NCBI GenBank assembly: GCA_937863945.1
Contig: CALMIB010000491.1
Location: 1 to 17,502, forward strand
Source: an uncultured Longilinea sp.
GTDB taxonomy: Bacteria; Chloroflexota; Anaerolineae; Anaerolineales; Anaerolineaceae
Direction of reading: 5' to 3'
Length of the DNA stretch: 17,502 nt
Below are positions 7,214 to 13,361 of this stretch, in pieces. The stretch's first letter is position 1; each line of letters opens with the position of its first letter. The translations under genes and the position numbers were made by a program. The notes under the pieces are model-generated. The model saw nothing but the letters and a program-made list of their open reading frames with translations, was not told the origin of the DNA and ran no database searches.

Positions 7214-7870
7214 TCATGAATCCACGTCCATCTTTTCCTGGCGCGAATCGATCGCCTTCTTGATCTGCTTGACCAGTTCCTGCCAGACCTGCGGGCGGGA
7301 ATTCTGGCAGCCCTGCAGCAGCGCGGTGAGCGGTCCCAGCGGCTGGGCGGCGATGAAAGCGCGCGCCTCGGCGGGCAGGCTAAAGCTGCGGCTGACGAAG
7401 ATCTTCAACTTGCGCTCCTCCTGCATGTCCAGCAGGCCGCGCCCGGCAAGGTTCATCTTCACGCGCGAGAACAGCTCGTCGTAGGGGTCCGAGTAGTCGC
7501 GCGCCAGCCAGGCCGCCACGATGCTTTCCACCTCGCTGTTGGCGGCGCGCCCGGCGGCGGCCAGCAGGTCGGCCTCCAGGCAGGGGCCCTCCCAGCGCGG
7601 CGGCTGGCCGGTGGGGTCGGCGAACAGCGCGGTTTTCGAGCCCAGTCCAAACATCACATTCTTCTGGCGCAGTTCCAGGCGCATCAACCCGGCCTGCTCA
7701 TTGGCCAAAAAGGCCGCCGCCAGCATGTGCTGGGCCAGTTCCACGCGGTTAACCTGCACGTCGGTGTGCAGCAGGCCGGTTTTGTTGAACACGCCCTTGC
7801 TTGAAACCAGTTTTTCGGCGTTGAAATACACCAGTTCGCTGGGAATGAGTGTTGAAGCGCGGAGAGTCAT
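7214..7870 (-). CDS. Protein of unknown function (possible distant GPP34-like)
   Basis: This is a 218-residue soluble protein that I do not recognise with certainty. No signal peptide, membrane segment or catalytic motif is seen. It appears largely alpha-helical. The segment VKMNLAGRGLLDMQEERKL, followed by a basic FVSRSFSLP stretch, loosely recalls the C-terminal half of bacterial GPP34/GOLPH3-like proteins, in which a helix with RG-L-EE precedes an aromatic and basic segment. This is a weak resemblance. The C-terminus (QVWQELVKQIKKAIDSRQEK) is charged and helical. The start at 7870 is well supported: AGGAGG lies 7 nt upstream, whereas the longer reading frame to 7924 has no such site. It is probably monocistronic, with a terminator candidate at 7142-7190. 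Confidence 0.8.
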   Translation of the reverse strand: MTLRASTLIPSELVYFNAEKLVSSKGVFNKTGLLHTDVQVNRVELAQHMLAAAFLANEQAGLMRLELRQKNVMFGLGSKTALFADPTGQPPRWEGPCLEADLLAAAGRAANSEVESIVAAWLARDYSDPYDELFSRVKMNLAGRGLLDMQEERKLKIFVSRSFSLPAEARAFIAAQPLGPLTALLQGCQNSRPQVWQELVKQIKKAIDSRQEKMDVDS

Positions 7871-7990
7871 GCGGCGGCCTCCTGATGGGATGAATTTCAA
7901 AGGATTGCAATGATTAAAACACAAACCGGATGGAAATACGCGCCCTGGCGCTTTACGATTTCGTTATTTCGACGGGCGAGCCGGCCCGCC

Positions 7991-8008
7991 GCCGGATGAG
8001 CATCCGGC
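7991..8008 (+). other. Perfect 7-bp hairpin followed by T5
   Basis: GCCGGAT, loop GAGC and ATCCGGC form a perfect 7-bp stem, and CATTTTTC follows on the plus strand. It looks like a small intrinsic terminator or an attenuator, but no plus-strand gene precedes it. A TATACT (8020-8025) lies just downstream and could be the -10 box of a plus-strand promoter whose -35 region would overlap the hairpin. Function is uncertain. Confidence 0.4.
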
Positions 8009-8058
8009 CATTTTTCGACTATACTGGAAACGTTATTTCACTTAATCGCAGGGGTGAT

Positions 8059-8190
8059 ATGCGCTTGCATCAATTTCTCAACGCGTTTTCGGCCGGCCGG
8101 GTGCTGGATGTAGCCACCGGGGGTCTGACTTTACAGTTGGTTTTCAGCCGGGCCGGCAACCATTCCGGCCTGCGCCAAAGGCGGTCATAA
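8059..8190 (+). pseudogene. Truncated 5' remnant of a class I SAM methyltransferase
   Basis: This 43-codon frame starts with an ATG preceded by AGGGG at 4 nt spacing. It encodes MRLHQFLNAFSAGRVLDVATGG, where GRVLDVATG matches motif I of class I SAM-dependent methyltransferases and the preceding helix fits the usual N-terminal layout of that family. After motif I the similarity stops and a stop codon follows. The other two frames after 8120 do not restore methyltransferase-like sequence, so a simple frameshift is not enough; the rest of the gene seems deleted. A TATACT at 8020-8025 could be its -10 box. The intact oxidoreductase gene begins 66 nt downstream. An alternative is chance similarity in a non-coding leader. 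Confidence 0.42.
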
Positions 8191-8256
8191 TATCCCTGTC
8201 CGGCAAAATTCCGCCGAACAAGGCCTATCACGTCATTCGATTTCACAAGGCGGCAA

Positions 8257-10227
8257 ATGACTGGCAAACCGTATTCCGGCAAAATTCTGTGGGTGGACCT
8301 GGGCGCGGGTGAGTGCCGCGAAGAGGCGCTGCCCGACAGCCTGTATGAGCAGTTCCTCTCCGGGCTGGGGCTGGCCGCCGCGCTGCTCTACCGCCGCATT
8401 CCGGCCGGCGCCGATCCGTTGGGCCCCGACAACGTGCTCGGGTTCATCTCCGGCCTGCTGACCGGCACGCCCAGCCTGTTCACCGGGCGCTGGATGGCGG
8501 TGGGCAAGTCGCCGCTGACCGGCACCTGGGGCGACGCCAACTGCGGCGGCAGGCTCTCGCCGGCCATCAAGCAGTGTGGCTATGACGGCATTTTCGTGCG
8601 CGGAATCAGCCCGCGGCCGGTGATATTACTGGTGGATGCGCAGGGCGCGCGCCTGGTGGATGCACAGGATCTGTGGGGCCAGGACGCGATTGAGACCGAG
8701 CGCACGCTGCGCGAACGTTACGGCGGCGGCCGGCAACCGGCAGTGGCCTGCATTGGCCCGGCCGGCGAGCGCCTTTCGCTGATTGCCGGCATCTGCCACG
8801 ATTACGGCCGCATGGCGGCGCGTTCGGGGCTGGGCGCGGTGATGGGCGCCAAGCGCCTGAAGGCCGTGGTGCTCAAGGGCGCGCGGCCGGTCCAGTCCGC
8901 CGACCCCGAAAAGATGAAGGCGCTCAGCAAACGGGCGCGCCGCTTTTACAAGCTCAATGTGCCGCTGCCGCCGGGCCGCTTCATGCCCGCGCTGGGCGTG
9001 CTGCTGCGCAGTATGCCTTTGATCCTGCGCATGGACGGCCTGATTACCACCAAGCTGTACCAGAAATGGGGCACCAGCAGCCTCAACCAGACTTCGGTGG
9101 AATGGGGCGATTCGCCGGTCAAGAACTGGCAGGGCAGCTACCTGGATTACCCGGCCAGGGTTTCGGCGGGCATCGATCCCGACAAAATCCGCGCGCGCGA
9201 GCTGAAGAAATACCGCTGCTATGCCTGCCCGCTGGCCTGCGGCGGAATTTGCTCGTTGGATGGAAAAGGCGGCGAAACGCACAAGCCCGAATACGAAACC
9301 GTGATGTCTTTCGGCGGCCTGCTGCTGAACAACGACCTCGAGGCCATCTTCGCGATCAATGACCGGCTCAACCGCGCCGGCATGGACAGCATCTCGGCCG
9401 GCTCGGCGGTGGCCTTCGCAATGGAACTGTATGAAAAAGGCCGCCTGACGCAGGCCGATACCGGCGGGCTGGAGCTGCGCTGGGGCAACGTGGCTGCCGT
9501 GCAGGCGCTGGTGGAGCAAATGATCGCCCGCGAGGGGCTGGGCAACCTGCTGGCCGACGGGGTCAAACGCGCGGCGCAGCGCCTGAACGGCTCGTCGCCG
9601 GAGGGCGCGGTGCATGCCGGCGGGCAGGAGATTTCGATGCACGACCCGCGCCTGGATCCCGGCTATGCGCTGCATGCCAGCGTGGATCCCACCCCCGGCC
9701 GTCACACCACCGGTTCGCAGATTTATTACGATATGTACCGCCTGTGGACGCGCGTGCCCGGGCTGCCGCGGCCCGGCCTGTTTTACTCCCGGTCCAGCCG
9801 CTACCGCGCCAGCGCCGAAAACGCCGCCGCCGCGGTCGCCAACAGTTGTTACACCCAGCTTTTCAATGCCGCCGGGCTGTGCATGTTCGGCGCGTTCCTC
9901 GGCGCCGACCGGCTGCCGCTGTTCGAGTGGCTCAACGCCGCGCTGGGCTGGCACAAATCGCCGGCCGAATACATGCAGATCGGCAAGCGCATTCAAACGC
10001 TGCGCCAGATGTTCAACCTGCGCGAAGGCATCGACCCGCGCGCGCTGAAGATTCACCCGCGCGCCGCCGGGCAGCCGCCGCAAAGCGCGGGCGCTAACCG
10101 CGGCCGCAGCGTGCCGGTGGAGGCGATGATGCAGGCCTACTGGCAGGCCATCGGCTGGGGCGACGACGGCCGCCCGACCCCGGAGACGGTTCGCGAGCTG
10201 GGGTTGGGAGAGTACTCACAGCGATGA
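8257..10227 (+). CDS. Aldehyde ferredoxin oxidoreductase (tungsten/molybdopterin)
   Basis: This 656-residue protein is of full length for the AOR family. It oxidises aldehydes to carboxylic acids with ferredoxin as electron partner, using a bis-pyranopterin tungsten or molybdenum cofactor and a 4Fe-4S cluster in the cytosol. The N-terminal domain begins with the family-typical GKILWVDLGAGEC and includes the pterin-binding stretch TGTWGDANCGG near 88-98. The cluster ligands are C321-x-x-C324-x-x-x-C328 and C542 in AAGLCMFG, spaced as in characterised AORs. The C-terminal REGIDPRALK near 589-598 is also typical. A loop near 462-486 (DPRLDPGYALH to GRHTTGS) differs from the most common AOR wording, so the aldehyde or acid substrate may differ. 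No small cofactor or ferredoxin gene adjoins it. The Shine-Dalgarno is weak (AAGG). Confidence 0.95.
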   Translation: MTGKPYSGKILWVDLGAGECREEALPDSLYEQFLSGLGLAAALLYRRIPAGADPLGPDNVLGFISGLLTGTPSLFTGRWMAVGKSPLTGTWGDANCGGRLSPAIKQCGYDGIFVRGISPRPVILLVDAQGARLVDAQDLWGQDAIETERTLRERYGGGRQPAVACIGPAGERLSLIAGICHDYGRMAARSGLGAVMGAKRLKAVVLKGARPVQSADPEKMKALSKRARRFYKLNVPLPPGRFMPALGVLLRSMPLILRMDGLITTKLYQKWGTSSLNQTSVEWGDSPVKNWQGSYLDYPARVSAGIDPDKIRARELKKYRCYACPLACGGICSLDGKGGETHKPEYETVMSFGGLLLNNDLEAIFAINDRLNRAGMDSISAGSAVAFAMELYEKGRLTQADTGGLELRWGNVAAVQALVEQMIAREGLGNLLADGVKRAAQRLNGSSPEGAVHAGGQEISMHDPRLDPGYALHASVDPTPGRHTTGSQIYYDMYRLWTRVPGLPRPGLFYSRSSRYRASAENAAAAVANSCYTQLFNAAGLCMFGAFLGADRLPLFEWLNAALGWHKSPAEYMQIGKRIQTLRQMFNLREGIDPRALKIHPRAAGQPPQSAGANRGRSVPVEAMMQAYWQAIGWGDDGRPTPETVRELGLGEYSQR

Positions 10228-10328
10228 AGAGGATAAAAGGGCTGCGCTGATGGGATCTGAGTAGTGACGGACGCCTGTCCAAGCGCGGATTTGCCCCTGG
10301 AGAATGTCACAGACGACAATTCCTCAGA

Positions 10329-10363
10329 ACGCATTACTCATCACTCATCACGCATCACCCATC
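10329..10363. repeat. Five tandem 7-bp repeats (AC-CATC type)
   Basis: Five consecutive heptamers read ACGCATT, ACTCATC, ACTCATC, ACGCATC and ACCCATC. The array lies between two convergent genes and its last two bases enter the stop codon of the CAP/LysM gene. The 7-bp period is not a coding period. Such heptamer arrays may expand or contract by slippage. No terminator hairpin is clear in the rest of the 134-nt convergent gap. Confidence 0.85.
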
Positions 10364-11786
10364 ACTCTGCCCTCTTCCTGCGTACCATCAGCAGCACCAG
10401 CACCCCAACCCCGATCAGCAGCCCGATCACCGATGCGCCGATCCAGGGCGTGCCGCCGCTGAGCGAGAGGAACGGCTCGGGCGTGGGCGTGAAGGTGGGA
10501 GCAGGCGTGGCGCTGGGCGTGGCCGTGAAGGTGGGCGTCACCGGCGTGACCGTGGGCGTGGCGGTGGGCGGGCCGGGCGTGGGCGTCAGCGTGGCCGGCG
10601 GAGTCACCTGCAAGAGGAGCTGCTGGTTGGGGAAAATATCTGAACTGATCAGGTTATTCCAGGCCTGTATTTTTTCCGCGGTGGTTTCATACAGTTTGGC
10701 AATCCACGAAAGCGTCTCACCGCTTTGCACGGTGTGATAATACTTGCCGTCCGCGGCCGGGGTGAGCTTTTCCAGCGGCGTCAGCGGGCGCGGCGTGGGG
10801 CTGGGCGTGACGTTGCCGGCATCAATCAGCAGCTTTTGCCCGATCTGCAGCGGCCAGTCGAGCTGCCAGTTGTTCAGCGCCAGGATCGTATCCACCTTCA
10901 CCTGGTAGGCATCGCCGATGGTGGTCAGCGTGTTGTAGGCCGCCACGATGTGGACGATCTTGCCGTCGGCGTCCGGCGTGCTCTTCTGGACCATGCCCAC
11001 CGGCGTGGGCGTGGCATAGCCGGCCGTGTTGGCGCCGGGGATGAACAGCACCTGCCCCACCTGCAACTTGTCGTTGCGCGAGATGTTGTTCCAGATCTCG
11101 ATGTCTTTGATGGTCACCTGGTAGGCAATGGCGATGGCCCACAGCGATTGGCCGGTCTTGACGGTGTGAAAGAGCTTGCCCTCGGCGTCGGGCGTGGCCA
11201 CTTCCACCGGCACGATGATACCGTAATTGCCCACGTTGCCGCCGGGGGGCAGCGTGCCAACCGGCGAGATGTATTCGCCGCACGATGTACCGGCGGTGTA
11301 GGCCGCCTGCAGGACGTAATAGTAGCGCCCGCCGCCCGCGGAGGCCACCCCCGCGCCAACGTGGCAGTAGGCCGGGTTGACCGCGGGAATCATGTGCGAG
11401 GGATCCGCCCACACCACCATGATCTCATCCAGGGTCATGTTGCCGACGGCGAAGTTTTCGGTGCCCCACACCTTCGATCCGCCGCCGTACCCGGCCGATT
11501 GCAACCGCCCGGAGACGTCGCCGATGTGCCAGGACATGTTGTTGGCCGCCATGATCTCGGCAGTGGACTGCGCCACCGCGTTGATGATGGGGTCTTCAAT
11601 CAGCGCGGGCAGGCCGTTGCCCATGCGCAGCGCGTTCATGGCAATGATCAGGTCGTACGCGGTCACATCGGAGGCCAGCGGGGCGGCCTGCACGGCAGCC
11701 GGCGCGCCCGCGCGCAGCGTGCCGCCCACCAGGCCGGCCAGCAGCGCCAGCAGGGAAATCCAGCGAGTGAATTTTAAGTGTCGCAT
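10362..11786 (-). CDS. Exported CAP-domain protein with three LysM repeats and C-terminal anchor
   Basis: This is a 474-residue surface protein. Residues 1-36 form a signal peptide (KFTRW, then a hydrophobic core, then a cleavage-like AAVQAAPLA). A CAP/SCP domain covers about 42-166, with the typical cavity residues H87, E110 and H131 and a possible C141-C169 disulfide. Three LysM peptidoglycan- or glycan-binding repeats follow at about 206-250, 278-322 and 350-393. Each is introduced by a nearly repeated linker (TPDAEGK, TPDADGK, TPAADGK), suggesting duplication of linker plus LysM as a unit. A Thr/Pro-rich stalk (395-438), a membrane helix (about 447-468) and a basic tail RRKR end the protein. 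This build suggests attachment at the cell surface with the CAP domain outward. No sortase motif is seen. The gene has a TATAAT 6 nt before its ATG and no ribosome binding site. Confidence 0.93.
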   Translation of the reverse strand: MRHLKFTRWISLLALLAGLVGGTLRAGAPAAVQAAPLASDVTAYDLIIAMNALRMGNGLPALIEDPIINAVAQSTAEIMAANNMSWHIGDVSGRLQSAGYGGGSKVWGTENFAVGNMTLDEIMVVWADPSHMIPAVNPAYCHVGAGVASAGGGRYYYVLQAAYTAGTSCGEYISPVGTLPPGGNVGNYGIIVPVEVATPDAEGKLFHTVKTGQSLWAIAIAYQVTIKDIEIWNNISRNDKLQVGQVLFIPGANTAGYATPTPVGMVQKSTPDADGKIVHIVAAYNTLTTIGDAYQVKVDTILALNNWQLDWPLQIGQKLLIDAGNVTPSPTPRPLTPLEKLTPAADGKYYHTVQSGETLSWIAKLYETTAEKIQAWNNLISSDIFPNQQLLLQVTPPATLTPTPGPPTATPTVTPVTPTFTATPSATPAPTFTPTPEPFLSLSGGTPWIGASVIGLLIGVGVLVLLMVRRKRAE

Positions 11787-11792
11787 ACCGCT

Positions 11793-11826
11793 ATTATAAC
11801 GTGTGAACGCGCGCTTTTTCTGTCAA
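11793..11826 (-). promoter_or_regulatory. Promoter predicting a leaderless CAP/LysM transcript
   Basis: On the minus strand a perfect TATAAT (11798-11793) lies 6 nt before the ATG at 11786. With the usual 6-8 nt from the -10 box to the first base, transcription would begin at or next to the ATG. No Shine-Dalgarno is present. A perfect TTGACA also lies upstream (11826-11821), but 22 nt from the -10 box instead of about 17, so whether it serves as the -35 is doubtful. Confidence 0.55.
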
Positions 11827-11880
11827 GGGGTTTTGGAGCGCGGGGAAACGGCAGGCATTGATGGGTTGCCGGCGGCGCAC

Positions 11881-11910
11881 AAAAACGGGCCCTGCAGATG
11901 CAGAGCCCGT
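11881..11910 (-). terminator. Rho-independent terminator of serC
   Basis: On the minus strand ACGGGCTCTGCA and TGCAGGGCCCGT form a 12-bp stem with one G-T pair around a TC centre (inner pairs must open to form a loop), followed directly by TTTTT. It lies 20 nt past the serC stop codon and is a textbook intrinsic terminator. It separates serC from the CAP/LysM gene downstream on the same strand. Confidence 0.9.
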
Positions 11911-11930
11911 CGCGGTGGCAGGGTTGCTTT

Positions 11931-13028
11931 TTAGCCGTTCTTCTTCTGGAATTCGGCCATAAAATCGACCAGCGCCTTGACCGATTCGAGCGGCACGGCG
12001 TTGTAGATGGAGGCGCGCAGGCCGCCCACCGAGCGATGGCCCTTCAGACCGATCAGTTCAGCCTTCTTGGCTTCCTTGACGAACTGCTCTTCCAGTTCTT
12101 CGCTGGGCATGCGGAAGGGCACGTTCATGATCGAGCGGGCCGCGGGCGCGGCATGGCCGCGGTAATAGCCGCCCGAGCCGTCGATGGCGTCGTAGAGCAG
12201 TTTGGCCTTCTGCTGGTTGAGCTTGTAGATGGCATCCAGGCCGCCCAGTTCCTTGAGCCATTTAAACACCAGCCCGCACATGTAGATCGACCAGCAGGGC
12301 GGCGTGTTGTGCAGCGAGGCGGCTTCGGCCATGGCCTTGTAGTCGAGCATGACGGGCAGGTTGGCGGGCACGCGCTCCAGCATGTCATCGCGCACGATGA
12401 CGATCACCACGCCCGCCGGACCGGCGTTCTTCTGCGCGCCGGCGTAAATCATGGCGTACTTGCTCACATCCAGCGGCCCGCTGAGGAAGTCGGAGGACAC
12501 GTCGCACATCAGCGGCACGCCTGCGGGCACCACCGGCTCGTCTTTGAACTCGACGCCGTGAATGGTTTCGTTGTGGCAGAAGTGCACGTAGGCGGCCTGC
12601 GGGTCAAACTTCAGCTCGCTGGCGGCGGGCAGGCGCGAGAACTTGTCGGCGTCGCCGCTGAAGGCGATGTTGGTGGCGCCCAGCTTGACCGCTTCCTTGA
12701 CGGCGGCCTTGCTCCAGGCGCCGGTGACGATGTAGTCAGCCGAGGCGCCGGCCGGGCGGAAGTTCATCGCCTGCATGGCAAAATGCAGCGTGGCGCCGCC
12801 CTGCAGGAACATGACCTTGTAATTGGCCGGGATGCCCATCAGCTCGCGCAGGTCGGCTTCGGCGGTGTTGATGATGCCTTCGAATTCTTTGGAGCGATGG
12901 CTCATTTCCATCACGGACATGCCGCAGCCTTCAAAGCTGAGCAGGTCGGCCTGAGCCTTTTCGAGTACCGACACCGGCATGGCTGAGGGGCCGGCATTGA
13001 AGTTGTGGACACGCTTCACAGAAGTCAT
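11931..13028 (-). CDS. serC: Phosphoserine aminotransferase
   Basis: This 365-residue PLP-dependent class V aminotransferase converts 3-phosphohydroxypyruvate and glutamate to phosphoserine and 2-oxoglutarate in serine biosynthesis; SerC can also act in pyridoxine synthesis. The N-terminus NFNAGPSAMP (9-18) is diagnostic. Other family marks are the QGGAT block (76-80), HNETIHGVEF (152-161) and the PLP lysine K200 in YAGAQKNAGPAG. The motif GHRSVGGLRAS near the C-terminus holds the substrate-binding Arg. Length is normal. A GAGG-type ribosome site lies about 9 nt before the ATG, and a possible -10 TATGAT (13112-13107) lies about 80 nt upstream. It appears monocistronic and ends in a strong terminator. 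No serA or serB is nearby. Confidence 0.97.
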   Translation of the reverse strand: MTSVKRVHNFNAGPSAMPVSVLEKAQADLLSFEGCGMSVMEMSHRSKEFEGIINTAEADLRELMGIPANYKVMFLQGGATLHFAMQAMNFRPAGASADYIVTGAWSKAAVKEAVKLGATNIAFSGDADKFSRLPAASELKFDPQAAYVHFCHNETIHGVEFKDEPVVPAGVPLMCDVSSDFLSGPLDVSKYAMIYAGAQKNAGPAGVVIVIVRDDMLERVPANLPVMLDYKAMAEAASLHNTPPCWSIYMCGLVFKWLKELGGLDAIYKLNQQKAKLLYDAIDGSGGYYRGHAAPAARSIMNVPFRMPSEELEEQFVKEAKKAELIGLKGHRSVGGLRASIYNAVPLESVKALVDFMAEFQKKNG

Positions 13029-13361
13029 ATCGCTACGCCTCGTTTAAATGGGTTGGAATAAGGATCGGATGAAACAATACAACCGGTCGATGCCCCGCGC
13101 CGTAGCATCATAACGCATTTTCAGCCCGGCTGGCTAATGCTTTTCGTCTTAGAGTGATGCAACGTTTGCCACAATTTGCGCCATTCCCCTGTGCCTGGAT
13201 CGACCCTGGGAAAGCACAAACATGGGAATAGGTCCGATCCGACGGGAGCCTGATTTGCATTTTAACCTGGCGAAAGAGCCATTAAGCTGCCGTGAAATGG
13301 TTGTCCCGACAGTGCAGAGAACGACTGACGCCGTCACTGTAAAATAACAGGTTGTCTTTCC
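13029..13361. other. 333-nt intergenic region with little identifiable content
   Basis: This gap lies between the end of the glycyl radical operon and serC, both on the minus strand. The part near serC holds its ribosome site and a TATGAT (13107-13112) that may be the -10 of the serC promoter, with only a weak -35 (TTAGCC at 19-nt spacing). No convincing terminator follows the glycyl radical gene: a small TGACG-G-CGTCA palindrome is present without a T-run. A 62-codon minus-strand frame (13149-13337) has no family resemblance or ribosome site and is not called. Confidence 0.6.

Noticed and set aside
13149..13337. 62-codon minus-strand frame in the intergenic region
   Set aside because: No ribosome site, no recognisable domain and unremarkable composition; likely chance.
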